A stretch of 64,000 bases of DNA from Actinomycetota bacterium (GTDB lineage: Bacteria; Actinomycetota; Actinomycetes; Mycobacteriales; Mycobacteriaceae), in NCBI GenBank assembly GCA_018268465.1, contig JAFDWN010000020.1, forward strand, positions 1 to 64,000. The letters are read 5' to 3'. Positions within the stretch are counted from its first letter, which is position 1. The number at the start of each line of letters is the position of its first letter. A program made the translations under genes and the position numbers. This document shows positions 1 through 8,616 of the stretch, in pieces. The notes under the pieces are model-generated. The model was not told the DNA's origin. It was given only the letters and a program-made list of their open reading frames with translations, and searched no databases.

Positions 1-148
1 CCGTTACGAAGGTGTTTGCGGGCGCCACGCCGGGTGGTGTGGGGAGTTTACGCACACTCGTATGGGGTGAATTCGGTTTGGCCCCTCGGGGTTTCAGCAG
101 TCACACCGGCGACCGGGAATGTCGGGGGGTCGCACTAGTGTTCGACCT

Positions 149-1004
149 ATGGACACCGCCACCGCCACCGTCACCGCGCTGGACGCGCTGGACGCGGCGT
201 GCGACACCATCGCGGCCCTGACCATCGACCCCCTGTCCCACCGCGACCTCGTCGAGGTGGGGACCCGGGTCGAACGCGTGCGCCGGCGCCTGCCCGCGCT
301 GGAGCACCGGCTGCTGGCCCGCCTGAGCACCGAAGCCTCCCCACCGGCGCTGGGCGCCAACAACCTCACCACCGTGCCGGCCACCCGCCTGGTCCTGTCC
401 ACCCGCGAAGCCACCCGCCGGCTCCGCGACGCCGCCGACCTGGGCCCCCCGCCACACCCTCACCGGGGACGCCCTGGAGCCCGTGCTGCCGGTCGCCGCG
501 GCCGCCCAAGCCGCCGGCCACCTGGGCACCGAGCACATCACCATCCTGCGGCAGTTCTTCCACACCCTGCCCCGCGCCATCGACATCAGCATCCGCGCCC
601 ACGCCGAAACCCACCTGGTCACCCTGGCCACCACCGGCATGACCCCCGACTCGCTACGCACAGCCGCCGACCGGATCGCCGCGCACCTCGACCCCGACGG
701 CGCCCTACCCGACGACCACGACCGCGCCCGCCGCCGCTACCTGCACCTAGGCCCCCAACACGCCGACGGCATGAGCGACATCCGCGGCCCACTCGACCCC
801 CGCGCCCGCGCCACCCCGGACGCGGTGTTCGCGAAACTGGCCGCACCCCACGCAACATCAACAACACCCGGCAGACAGCGACACCACGGCAACCCACAGA
901 ACACCGGCAACACCAGCGAACAACGAAACACACCGGGCCACAACCCGAAACACCCAGGAAGACAACGACTTACCGTGGGTATCGGTCACGGTTGCCGCAC
1001 GTAA
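149..1004 (+). pseudogene. Frameshifted, truncated 13E12/DUF222 family protein
   Basis: The reading frame from the ATG at 149 encodes a typical DUF222 N-terminus (helical region ending in a REATRRLRDAADLG segment), as in the mycobacterial 13E12 repeat family. The frame breaks at a run of six C at 445-450. Removing one C restores a continuous DUF222 protein into the frame that runs on to about 1004 (segments such as GTEHITILRQFF and PDAVFAKLAAP). Just after the VFAKLAAP segment the protein changes into low-complexity Thr/Asn/Gln-rich sequence, so the C-terminal HNH nuclease domain expected of the family is missing. Two lesions, a frameshift and a 3' truncation, make this a pseudogene. The homopolymer break alone could be a sequencing error, but the missing HNH domain could not. 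Confidence 0.75.
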
Positions 1005-1304
1005 AGACCGCTGCGTGCACCCACAGGGACGACCTGCCAGACGCCCCCGTTGACGCCTGCGCCGGGACACCGCGATGAGTTACCCCGAGCGGGCAGCCGA
1101 AATGCCCCATCTGCCGTCCGTGCGAGCGGGCCGGCCCGCTGGCGCCCGCCGCCGGACAACGATGCAACGATGACCGGCCAATGCAGACAAGGGATTACAC
1201 ATGGCCGCCCATCCATACCGGCCGGTGCCCATGGAGTGCGTGTCAGTGCGTGGGGCGCTTGCCGGTCCGGGTGGGCGGCTGCGGGAAACGGGGTGCGGCA
1301 ACCC
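1005..1304. other. Intergenic stretch without a supported gene
   Basis: This is about 300 bases between the DUF222 remnant and the 3' end of the small secreted-protein gene on the other strand. Short frames on both strands lack a ribosome binding site or a recognisable protein. No clear terminator, repeat or RNA gene was seen. It probably contains decayed DNA from the truncated 3' part of the 13E12 element. Confidence 0.5.
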
Positions 1305-1610
1305 TCAGCAGACGACGTCGACGTAGGCGACCATGGACGTCACGGTGGTCACAATGTCGTCCATCGCGCCGGGTGCACCGGAATCCATGCGCGCCAACGT
1401 TTGTGGCCGAACGGCACTGACATTGCACTGGCTGAGCGGCTGAGCGCCGACCTTGTTGACGATCACCTGGAACCCTTGCGACTGCAGTTCCCCGATGGTC
1501 TGATCCGCCGTCGTGGGACCCGACGGTGCGGCGTTCGCCGCGGCGGCCAAACCCATACTGGCGGTGGCGATCACGCCGACGGTCAGGGCGGTGAATGTGA
1601 ATGACTTCAT
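1305..1610 (-). CDS. Small secreted protein with C-terminal cysteine
   Basis: The gene encodes 101 residues. The first 28 or so form a Sec signal peptide (short basic start, hydrophobic core, cleavage after ANAA), so the mature protein of about 73 residues should be exported. The mature part contains a DQTIGELQSQGFQV segment that resembles the helix-strand start of PASTA-like mycobacterial exported proteins. It has two cysteines, one mid-protein (LSQC) and one as the last residue, which could form a disulphide. A GGAAGG motif lies nine bases before the ATG at 1610. The molecular role is unknown. It stands alone downstream of the GntR regulator gene on the same strand. Confidence 0.7.
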   Translation of the reverse strand: MKSFTFTALTVGVIATASMGLAAAANAAPSGPTTADQTIGELQSQGFQVIVNKVGAQPLSQCNVSAVRPQTLARMDSGAPGAMDDIVTTVTSMVAYVDVVC

Positions 1611-1705
1611 TGTCTTCTGCCTTCCGAATTGAGAAGCGGCTTTCTCGACTGCAGTGCGTCGATGCCTCCCATTCGTTACAGCCGCCCGGCTGGATGGGCC
1701 CCCGA

Positions 1706-2401
1706 CTACTCGGATTCGCGCAGCAGCGCGACGTCGGAGACCAGCCGAATGTGTTCGGCCATCGCCCGCGAAGCCTCACGGGAGTCCTGCCGTCTCACCG
1801 CGTCGGCGATACGCCGGTGCCCTTCGAGGGAAGCCCGCGGGCGATTCTCCTGCGACAGCGATTCGATGCGCGTCTCGCGGATCAGACCCGAGATCTCATG
1901 CATCAATTTGGCCAGCAGCGACGAGTGGGCCGCGACGGTGATCGCCTCGTGGAACATCTCGTCACCGACCACCCCACGGTCGCCATCCTCGATCTCGGCT
2001 TCCATCGTCGCGATCGCCGCGTCGATTGCCGCCATCTCCGCATCCGACCGGCGCGCGGCGGCCAATCCGGCGAGCTTCACTTCGAGCGCCTCTCGCGCCT
2101 CGATGACATCGGGGATCCGGTCGGCGTGTTCGCGCAGCGCCTTGATCGCGCGTTCCTCAGTGGGGCGGCGGACCAGAATGGCACCGTCGCCATGCCGAAC
2201 CGACAGCACCCCCTGTACCTCGAGCGCCACCAGCGCCTGACTCAGCGACGCCCGGCTCACGCCGAGTTTGGCCGCCAGATCCCGCTCGGCCGGCAGCCGC
2301 CCACCCGGGGTCATCTCGTTGTCGGCGATGTACGCGCACAACTGCTCGACGATCACCTCGTACAGCCGCGGCCGCGCGACGCGCCTTAGTTGCTCAACCA
2401 C
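1706..2401 (-). CDS. FadR-type GntR transcriptional regulator (MatR-like)
   Basis: This is a GntR regulator of the FadR subfamily. An N-terminal winged helix-turn-helix (segment PAERDLAAKLGVSRASLSQ) precedes an all-helical FCD ligand domain with the usual metal-site pattern: Asp and His four residues apart in GDEMFHEAI, then His in LEGHRRI and AEHIRLV. The chosen start is the GTG at 2401, because AGGTGA lies four bases upstream and the protein then begins near the DNA-binding domain as in relatives (231 residues). An in-frame ATG at 2458 would add 19 residues. It diverges from the dicarboxylate carrier gene across an interval holding the palindrome TGGCTAGGCCA. The inferred role is to repress the adjacent transport and CoA-transferase genes until a dicarboxylate or acyl-CoA ligand binds. 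Confidence 0.85.
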   Translation of the reverse strand: MVEQLRRVARPRLYEVIVEQLCAYIADNEMTPGGRLPAERDLAAKLGVSRASLSQALVALEVQGVLSVRHGDGAILVRRPTEERAIKALREHADRIPDVIEAREALEVKLAGLAAARRSDAEMAAIDAAIATMEAEIEDGDRGVVGDEMFHEAITVAAHSSLLAKLMHEISGLIRETRIESLSQENRPRASLEGHRRIADAVRRQDSREASRAMAEHIRLVSDVALLRESE

Positions 2402-2495
2402 TGACTCACCTACTCTCTGCTCCAACCATAGCGAGCGCACCTTCGTAATGCGCCTCACACCCGCCCGTTGACAGTGATTCGCTTCACTGCTTTAC

Positions 2496-2506
2496 TGGCT
2501 AGGCCA
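2496..2506. promoter_or_regulatory. Palindromic operator candidate TGGCTAGGCCA (site 1)
   Basis: This perfect inverted repeat TGGC-TAG-GCCA lies between the divergent GntR regulator and the MatC-like carrier gene. The identical 11-mer recurs at 4060-4070 before the CoA-transferase gene. GntR proteins bind short palindromes of this kind, so it is the likely operator of the adjacent regulator. The repeat is seen directly; the binding is inferred. Confidence 0.6.
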
Positions 2507-2553
2507 CTGCTCCACCAGGTCAGTCAGCGACCCACTCACCCCCGGAGATACCG

Positions 2554-3924
2554 ATGCCGCTCGAACTCATACCGATCCTGGCTCTTATCGCCATGTTTGT
2601 GGCGGCGACGCTGCTGCCGATAAACATGGGCACGCTCGGCTTTGTCGCCGCCTTCATCGTCGGAACCGTCTGGGTCGGGATGAGCACCGACGACATCATC
2701 GGCGGCTTTCCCAGCGACCTCTTCCTGACCCTCGTCGGCGTCACCTATCTCTTCGCGATCGCGCAGAACAACGGCACCGTCGACCTGATGATCCGCGGCG
2801 CCGTCCAGCTGGTCCGCGGACGGGTGGTCTTCATCCCCTGGGTGATGTTCGGCATCACCGCGCTGTTGACCGCATTCGGCGCGCTCGGCCCCGCGGCCGT
2901 GGCGATCGTCGCGCCCATCGCGCTCAGTTTCGCTCGTCAATACCGCATCAATGCGCTGTTGATGGGCATGATGGTCATCCACGGCGCCCAGGCCGGCGGA
3001 TTCTCCCCGATCAGCATCTACGGGGTGACCGTCAACAACATCGTCGCCAAAGCCGGCCTGGTCAACAGCCCGCTGACACTGTTCCTGGGCAGCTTGTTCT
3101 TCAATGCCGCGATCGGGGTGTTGCTCTTCGCGTTCCTCGGCGGACGCTCGCTCATCGGCCGGACGGTCCACGACACCGACGACACGACGGCACCGTCGCC
3201 ACACGGATCCACCACACAGCCCGGCGGATCCGGCGGCGCCACGGCTTCGTGCTCGGGCGGCGTCGCGACGGCGACGCTCGCCCCGAAGACCACGGTGACA
3301 CCCACCGGCGTCCTGCCGAAGCGCTCGGTCACCTTCGACCAGGTCCTCACGCTGGTCGGGCTCGCCGCCCTCGGCGTGTTCTCGCTCATCCTGGATCTCG
3401 ACATCGGTTTCGTCGCGATGACGGTGGCCGTGGTGCTTGCGCTGGCCTCGCCGAAGGCCCAGAAGGGCGCGGTCGCACAGATCAGCTGGTCGACCGTGCT
3501 GCTCATCGGCGGAGTCCTGACCTTCGTCGGCGTGCTTCAGCAGGCGGGCAGCGTGGAGTTCGTCGGCGAAGGTGTGGCCCGCCTGGGCATGCCACTGCTG
3601 GTCTCACTGCTGCTCTGCTATCTCGGTGCGATCGTCTCGGCATTCGCCTCCTCCACCGCCATCCTCGGCGCCACGATCCCCCTGGCGGTTCCCCTCCTGC
3701 TCGGCGGTGAGGTCGGTGCAGTGGGAGTGATTGTCGCCCTGGCGATTTCGTCCACCATTGTCGACGTCAGTCCGTTCTCGACGAACGGCGCGCTGGTGCT
3801 GGCCAATGCTCAAGGGGTCGACCGCGACCGGTTCTACAAACAGATCCTCAAGTACAGCTGCCTGGTCGTCGCGATCGGCCCGCTCATCGCGTGGGCGGCC
3901 CTGGTCCTGCCCGGCTGGCTGTAG
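2554..3924 (+). CDS. matC: MatC-like dicarboxylate (malonate) carrier
   Basis: This is a 456-residue polytopic inner-membrane permease. Its first 200 residues match the MatC N-terminal family (segments LPINMGTLGF, IGGFPSDLFLTLVG and FGALGPAAVAIVAP). MatC proteins take up malonate or related dicarboxylates. About a dozen hydrophobic segments split into two halves joined by a Gly/Ser/Thr/Pro-rich hydrophilic linker at residues 205-255. The second half carries the expected ASSTAILGATIPLAVP segment. It starts at the ATG at 2554 downstream of a GGAG motif and is followed by a strong hairpin. Context (GntR regulator, CoA-transferase, carboxyltransferase) supports import of a dicarboxylic acid that is then converted to a CoA ester. 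Malonate specificity is inferred from the family and not proven. Confidence 0.8.
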   Translation: MPLELIPILALIAMFVAATLLPINMGTLGFVAAFIVGTVWVGMSTDDIIGGFPSDLFLTLVGVTYLFAIAQNNGTVDLMIRGAVQLVRGRVVFIPWVMFGITALLTAFGALGPAAVAIVAPIALSFARQYRINALLMGMMVIHGAQAGGFSPISIYGVTVNNIVAKAGLVNSPLTLFLGSLFFNAAIGVLLFAFLGGRSLIGRTVHDTDDTTAPSPHGSTTQPGGSGGATASCSGGVATATLAPKTTVTPTGVLPKRSVTFDQVLTLVGLAALGVFSLILDLDIGFVAMTVAVVLALASPKAQKGAVAQISWSTVLLIGGVLTFVGVLQQAGSVEFVGEGVARLGMPLLVSLLLCYLGAIVSAFASSTAILGATIPLAVPLLLGGEVGAVGVIVALAISSTIVDVSPFSTNGALVLANAQGVDRDRFYKQILKYSCLVVAIGPLIAWAALVLPGWL

Positions 3925-3949
3925 CCGCCCGCACCCATCCCGGACGCCT

Positions 3950-3982
3950 CGGGCCCACGGCAATCACCTTGCCGTGGGCCCG
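3950..3982 (+). terminator. Strong hairpin terminator after the MatC-like carrier
   Basis: Fourteen-base complementary arms at 3950-3963 and 3969-3982 flank a five-base loop, 26 bases after the carrier stop codon. The following ATTTCGTCGT has only a short T run, as is common for intrinsic terminators in mycobacteria. It would separate the carrier transcript from the CoA-transferase gene, which has its own operator. Confidence 0.75.
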
Positions 3983-4059
3983 ATTTCGTCGTGGGAGTTC
4001 ACAGAAACCTCTCAGAGATCAGGCCTTGACGGCCGCGGAAGCGCCATGGTCTAGTTAAT

Positions 4060-4070
4060 TGGCTAGGCCA
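4060..4070. promoter_or_regulatory. Palindromic operator candidate TGGCTAGGCCA (site 2)
   Basis: This is the second copy of the palindrome found at 2496-2506, placed 48 bases before the CoA-transferase start codon. Here it is nested in a wider inverted repeat, with CTAGT on the left (4051-4055) and ACTAG on the right (4070-4074). Its recurrence only before genes of this locus supports a shared regulon. Confidence 0.6.
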
Positions 4071-4117
4071 CTAGCTCACTTAGCCACTCATCCACACGTC
4101 GCCAAAGGTGGTTTCCC

Positions 4118-5326
4118 ATGACATCGACAGTTCGCACCACACCGCCCGCCGAACCGAGCGGCCCCCTGGCCGGCCTGCTGGTGGTCGATCTGACCCGCGC
4201 CCTGGCCGGCCCGCACGCTGCGATGATGCTCGGCGACCTGGGCGCGGAGGTCATCAAGGTCGAGAACCCCGACGGCGGGGACGACACCCGCGGCTGGGGC
4301 CCGCCTTTCGTCGACCCCGAACACGGCGAGCGCGAGTCGACCTACTTCCTGTGCGCGAACCGCAACAAGAAGTCGGTCACCCTCGACCTCAAGGACGAGG
4401 CGGGCAAGGCCGCACTGCGACGCCTCCTCACGCGCGCCGACGTGTTGATGGAGAATTTCCGGCCAGGTGTGCTGGACCGCTTGGGTTTCTCCGAGCACCA
4501 GCTCGGCGAGATCAATCCGCGTCTGGTCGTCTTGTCCATCAGCGGATTCGGCCACGACGGCCCGGAAGCCGGCCGCGCCGGCTACGACCAGATCGCCCAG
4601 GGCGAGGCGGGGCTGATGTCGGTGACCGGATCCGGCCCGACCGACCTGCAACGCGTCGGGGTGCCCATCGCCGACCTCCTGGCCGGGATGTACGGCGCAT
4701 TCGGTGTACTGGCCGCGCTGCGGGAACGCGAGATCTCCGGACGCGGACAGGTCATACGGGCGTCGCTGCTGGCCGCCGTCGTCGGGGTGCACGCCTTCCA
4801 GGGCACGAAATGGACGGTCGCGGGCCAGGTGGGTGAGGCGGCAGGCAACCACCATCCGTCGATCTGCCCGTACGGCCTGTTCGACACCGCCGACGGCGCG
4901 GTGCAGATCGCCGTCGGCAGCGAAGGTCTATGGGCGCGCTTCTGCGCCGGATTCGGCATCGACCCGGCGGGCGCCGGCATGTCCACCAATCCCGAACGGG
5001 TGGCGAACGCCAAGCAGGTCAACGAGCTCGTGCAGAGCCTCTTCGGGCTGTACTCGACCGACGAACTGCTCGCCGAACTCGATCGAATCGGCGTGCCAGC
5101 GGGGCGAATCCGATCGATCCGCGAAGTCTACGAGTGGGAACAGACCCGCTCGCAAGGTCTGCTGATCGATGTCGATCACGACACGCTCGGCACCATCACG
5201 CTGCCCGGCCCGCCGCTGCGGTTCTTCGACGCGGACGGCACCGAACGAACCCGCCGCCACCACAGCGCGCCGCCCGTGCTGGGCGCCGACAACCACCTCG
5301 TCGCGGCCCTGCAGGACATCCGATGA
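4118..5326 (+). CDS. Class III CoA-transferase (CaiB/BaiF family)
   Basis: This 402-residue cytosolic enzyme moves CoA between carboxylic acids through an enzyme-bound mixed anhydride. Family features are the N-terminal LVVDLTRALAGPHAAMMLGD and LGAEVIKVE segments, NRNKKSVTLDLK, and the Asp of the GYD motif near residue 157, which is the expected catalytic carboxylate, followed by a LMSVTG loop. The ATG at 4118 has AAAGGTGG upstream. The stop overlaps the start of the carboxyltransferase gene as ATGA, so the two are translationally coupled. In a locus with a dicarboxylate carrier the likely job is to activate the imported acid using an acyl-CoA donor, replacing the synthetase (MatB) of classical malonate loci. 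Both substrates remain unproven. Confidence 0.85.
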   Translation: MTSTVRTTPPAEPSGPLAGLLVVDLTRALAGPHAAMMLGDLGAEVIKVENPDGGDDTRGWGPPFVDPEHGERESTYFLCANRNKKSVTLDLKDEAGKAALRRLLTRADVLMENFRPGVLDRLGFSEHQLGEINPRLVVLSISGFGHDGPEAGRAGYDQIAQGEAGLMSVTGSGPTDLQRVGVPIADLLAGMYGAFGVLAALREREISGRGQVIRASLLAAVVGVHAFQGTKWTVAGQVGEAAGNHHPSICPYGLFDTADGAVQIAVGSEGLWARFCAGFGIDPAGAGMSTNPERVANAKQVNELVQSLFGLYSTDELLAELDRIGVPAGRIRSIREVYEWEQTRSQGLLIDVDHDTLGTITLPGPPLRFFDADGTERTRRHHSAPPVLGADNHLVAALQDIR

Positions 5327-6858
5327 ACCGGCTGACCGCCCGGGAGTTGATCACCGTCGTCACCGACGACGGTTCGTGGCGGCCATGGGACACGACACTG
5401 CCCCGTGCCGAGATCGATCTCCAGGCGGACCCGGCATATGCAAAAGAACTGGCCGACGCCCGCGCCAAGACCGGACTCGACGAGGCGGTGACCACCGGTG
5501 CGGGAATGATCGGCGGCCACCGGGTCGCAATCGTAGTGTGCGAGTTCGAGTTTCTCGGCGGCACGATCGGCATCGCCGCAGCCGACCGCATCACCGCGGC
5601 GATCCGCAAAGCGACCGCCGAGCGGCTGCCGCTGCTCATGCTGCCCACCTCGGGCGGTACGCGTATGCAGGAAGGCACCCATGCGTTTTTGCAGATGGTC
5701 CGGATCACGGCGGCCGTCACCGACCACAAGCACGCACGGCTGCCCTATCTCGTCTATCTCCGTCATCCGACGACCGGGGGCGTCTTCGCCTCCTGGGGTT
5801 CGCTGGGACACCTCACCCTCGCCGAACCCGCCGCCATGATCGGCTTCCTCGGCCCGCGGGTCTATCAGGCGATCCACGGGTCACCGTTCCCCTCCGGCGT
5901 ACAGACCTCGGAAAACCTCCACCACCGCGGACTGGTCGACAGCGTGTGTCCCCCCGGCGAACTCGCCGCGACGGTGGCAGACGTCCTCGACATACTCGCC
6001 CGCCCAGCGACGCGGGCGCGTCACCAACGTCCCGCCCATCCGGGTCCGTCCGGCGACGACGTTCCCGCCTGGACGTCGGTCCTGGCGACACGCCACCGCG
6101 ACCGGCCCGGTACGCGCGACATCCTGCGCTGCGCCAGTCGCGCCGTGCCTCTGCACGGCACCGGCGAGGGTGAGGCCGAGGACACGCTCATCGTCGCGCT
6201 CGCGCGATTCGGCGACGCCCCCTGCGTCCTCGTCGGTCAGGATCGTGACGCGCAGGCCGCCAGAGGCGCGATCGGCCCGGCCGCGCTGCGTCAGGCCCGT
6301 CGCGGCATGCGGCTGGCCGCCGAACTCGACATCCCGCTGGTGTCGCTCATCGACACCCCGGGCGGCGAACTGTCCGGGGCCGCGGAGGAAGGTGCGATCG
6401 CCGGGGAGATCGCGCGCTGCCTGGCCGACCTGATCACACTGGACGTGCCGACGCTGTCGATCCTGCTCGGACAGGGCACCGGTGGTGCGGCGCTGGCCCT
6501 GTTTCCCGCCGACCGGTCGGTTGCGGCGACACACGCATGGTTGTCGCCGCTGCCGCCGGAAGGTGCCAGCGCGATCCTGTACCGCACGGTCGACCGAGCC
6601 TCCGAACTGGCTGCGCGCCAAGGTATCCGCGCCACCGATCTGTTCAGCCACGGCGCCGTCGACGCGGTGATCCCCGAGTACCCGGATGCGCGTCGGGAGC
6701 CCGGAGCCTTCAGCGATCGGGTGGCCGCGACGATCCGCCGGGAGCTGCTGGCGCTGACCTCGCTGGACCGGACGAACCGGCTGCAACGGCGGCATCAACG
6801 ATTCGACCGGCTCGCGACGGGTCGCGCCGGACTGGCGCCGGTGGCCGACACCGCCTGA
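5323..6858 (+). CDS. Fused acyl-CoA carboxyltransferase, AccD3-like
   Basis: The 511-residue protein contains both crotonase-fold halves of a biotin-dependent carboxyltransferase in one chain. The AccD-like half covers about residues 30-245 (PTSGGTRMQEG and GGVFASWGSLGH oxyanion loops) and the AccA-like half about 265-490 (LIDTPGGELSG and LGQGTGGAALAL). It closely resembles mycobacterial AccD3 (Rv0904c in M. tuberculosis). The Cys4 zinc finger of bacterial AccD is absent. No biotin carboxylase or biotin carrier gene is nearby. The ATG at 5323 overlaps the previous stop. Family knowledge allows carboxylation of acyl-CoA; the neighbourhood also allows the reverse, decarboxylation of malonyl-CoA, as in the paired MdcD/MdcE subunits of malonate decarboxylase. 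The direction is unresolved. Confidence 0.75.
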   Translation: MNRLTARELITVVTDDGSWRPWDTTLPRAEIDLQADPAYAKELADARAKTGLDEAVTTGAGMIGGHRVAIVVCEFEFLGGTIGIAAADRITAAIRKATAERLPLLMLPTSGGTRMQEGTHAFLQMVRITAAVTDHKHARLPYLVYLRHPTTGGVFASWGSLGHLTLAEPAAMIGFLGPRVYQAIHGSPFPSGVQTSENLHHRGLVDSVCPPGELAATVADVLDILARPATRARHQRPAHPGPSGDDVPAWTSVLATRHRDRPGTRDILRCASRAVPLHGTGEGEAEDTLIVALARFGDAPCVLVGQDRDAQAARGAIGPAALRQARRGMRLAAELDIPLVSLIDTPGGELSGAAEEGAIAGEIARCLADLITLDVPTLSILLGQGTGGAALALFPADRSVAATHAWLSPLPPEGASAILYRTVDRASELAARQGIRATDLFSHGAVDAVIPEYPDARREPGAFSDRVAATIRRELLALTSLDRTNRLQRRHQRFDRLATGRAGLAPVADTA

Positions 6859-6869
6859 TCCGCATGCGG

Positions 6870-7385
6870 CTAGAGCGGTGACGCACCGCGCAGGTGCTCG
6901 AAGATCAGCGACGTCTGGGTGCCCGCCACATCACCGTCGGCGTTGAGGTTCTCCACCACGAACGACCGCAGATCGTCGGTGTCGCGGGCGGCAACGTGCA
7001 GGATGAAGTCGTCGGCGCCGGCCAGGAAGTACACCTCGATGACCTGGGACTTGCGCCTGATCTGCTGGATGAAGTTGCGGATCTTGCCTCGCGCGTTGGA
7101 TTGCAGGGTCACCGAGATCATCGCCTGCAGCGGCAGCCCGATGGCCGCCGGGTCGACGTCGGCGTAGAAGCCGCGGATGACGCCCATCTCCTGCAGCCGC
7201 CGGACCCGGCCGTGACATGTCGACGCGGCGATGCCCACCAGCTCGGCCAGCGCGCTGTTGGGCATCCTGGCGTCGGCGTGGAGGGCGGTGAGGATGCGGC
7301 GGTCGACGTCGTCGATCTCGGTGGGCTGAACATCCTTCGGCGACCGGCCCGTCGCACGTGAGCCCTTCGCAGATTGTTCCGACAT
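6870..7385 (-). CDS. aldR: Lrp/AsnC-family regulator AldR
   Basis: This 171-residue Lrp/AsnC regulator has an N-terminal helix-turn-helix (LAELVGIAASTCHGRVRRL) and a C-terminal RAM ligand domain (segments VIEVYFLAGADDFILHV and SLIFEHLRG). It diverges from ald exactly as Rv2779c (AldR) does in M. tuberculosis, where the octameric regulator controls alanine dehydrogenase in response to amino acids. The basic and polar residues 1-22 precede the DNA-binding domain. The stop lies 12 bases from the end of the convergent carboxyltransferase gene. Confidence 0.9.
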   Translation of the reverse strand: MSEQSAKGSRATGRSPKDVQPTEIDDVDRRILTALHADARMPNSALAELVGIAASTCHGRVRRLQEMGVIRGFYADVDPAAIGLPLQAMISVTLQSNARGKIRNFIQQIRRKSQVIEVYFLAGADDFILHVAARDTDDLRSFVVENLNADGDVAGTQTSLIFEHLRGASPL

Positions 7386-7413
7386 TTGGCGATTCTATCG
7401 AATGATCGCCGAA
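7385..7413. promoter_or_regulatory. Candidate AldR operator in the aldR-ald interval
   Basis: Inverted arms GGCGAT (7388-7393) and ATCGCC (7405-7410) are separated by 11 bases and flanked by T-rich and A-rich ends. The site lies just upstream of aldR and about 70 bases before ald. Lrp-family proteins bind such spaced dyads, so this is a likely control site for one or both genes. Binding is inferred. Confidence 0.45.
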
Positions 7414-7478
7414 ATGATTGCCATCGTGCCGAAAGTTCTTCACAATTCTCGTAGCCCACCACGATACGAGGAGCGATC

Positions 7479-8591
7479 ATGCGCGTCGGCATCCCGACCG
7501 AGATCAAGAACAACGAATACCGCGTCGCCATCACCCCGGCGGGGGTCTCCGAACTCGTCCGCCGCGGCCACGAGGTGCTCGTGCAGGCCGGCGCGGGCGA
7601 GGGCTCGGCCATCTCCGATGCCGACTTCAAATCCGCAGGCGCGCAACTGATCAATGGTCCCGAACGGGTGTGGGCCGAAGCCGATCTCCTGCTCAAGGTC
7701 AAGGAACCGATCGAGCCCGAATACGCCCGTATGCGCAAGGGCCAGACGCTGTTCACCTATCTGCACCTGGCCGCTTCCAAGCCGTGCACCGACGCGCTGA
7801 TCACCTCGGGCACGACCTCGATCGCCTACGAGACCGTCCAGACAGCCGACGGCGCCCTGCCGCTGCTGGCCCCTATGAGTGAGGTCGCCGGCCGGCTGTC
7901 GGCCCAGGTCGGCGCGTATCACCTGATGCGCACCCAGGGCGGTCGCGGCGTGCTCATGGGCGGCGTCCCCGGCGTCGCCCCGGCCAACGTCGTGGTGATC
8001 GGTGGCGGAATGGCCGGCGACAACGCCGCCGCCGTCGCCTGGGGTATGGGTGCGCACGTCACCGTGTTCGACCTCAACATCAACATCTTGCGCAAGATCG
8101 ACGCCGAGTACGGCGGCGCCATCGAGACCCGCTACTCCTCGCGGCTGGACCTGGAGGACGCCGTCAAGCAGGCCGATCTGGTCATCGGCGCCGTGCTGGT
8201 GCCCGGCGCAAAGGCACCCAAGCTGGTGACGAATTCGACTGTGGCGGACATGAAGTCAGGCGCGGTCCTGGTGGACATCGCTATCGACCAGGGCGGCTGC
8301 TTCGAGGATTCGCGGCCCACGACCCACGACGAGCCCACCTTCGCCGTGCACGACACCGTCTTCTACTGCGTGGCGAACATGCCCGGCGCGGTGCCGCGCA
8401 CGTCGACGTTCGCGCTGACCAACGCGACGATGCCCTACGTGCTCCGACTGGCCGACAAGGGCTGGCGTGCCGCATGCCAGGCCGACCCCGCGCTGGCCAA
8501 GGGGTTGTCGACCCACGAGGGTGCCCTGCTCAACGAACAGGTGGCCGCCGATCTGAGCCTGCCGTTCACCGATCCCGCGACGCTGCTGTAG
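7479..8591 (+). CDS. ald: L-alanine dehydrogenase
   Basis: This 370-residue NAD-dependent enzyme interconverts L-alanine and pyruvate plus ammonia (and can reduce glyoxylate to glycine). Family residues are in place: Arg15 and Lys75 (VKEP) for pyruvate binding, His96 (TYLHLA), the [10 protein letters not shown] nucleotide-binding loop near residue 175, and the Asp in VDIAIDQGG near residue 270. The length is within one residue of the M. tuberculosis enzyme. GAGGAG lies six bases before the ATG. It is divergent from aldR, and transcription probably ends at the hairpin at 8617-8655. Confidence 0.97.
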   Translation: MRVGIPTEIKNNEYRVAITPAGVSELVRRGHEVLVQAGAGEGSAISDADFKSAGAQLINGPERVWAEADLLLKVKEPIEPEYARMRKGQTLFTYLHLAASKPCTDALITSGTTSIAYETVQTADGALPLLAPMSEVAGRLSAQVGAYHLMRTQGGRGVLMGGVPGVAPANVVVIGGGMAGDNAAAVAWGMGAHVTVFDLNINILRKIDAEYGGAIETRYSSRLDLEDAVKQADLVIGAVLVPGAKAPKLVTNSTVADMKSGAVLVDIAIDQGGCFEDSRPTTHDEPTFAVHDTVFYCVANMPGAVPRTSTFALTNATMPYVLRLADKGWRAACQADPALAKGLSTHEGALLNEQVAADLSLPFTDPATLL

Positions 8592-8616
8592 CCGCGGCCG
8601 GACACAGCTTGTCTCC

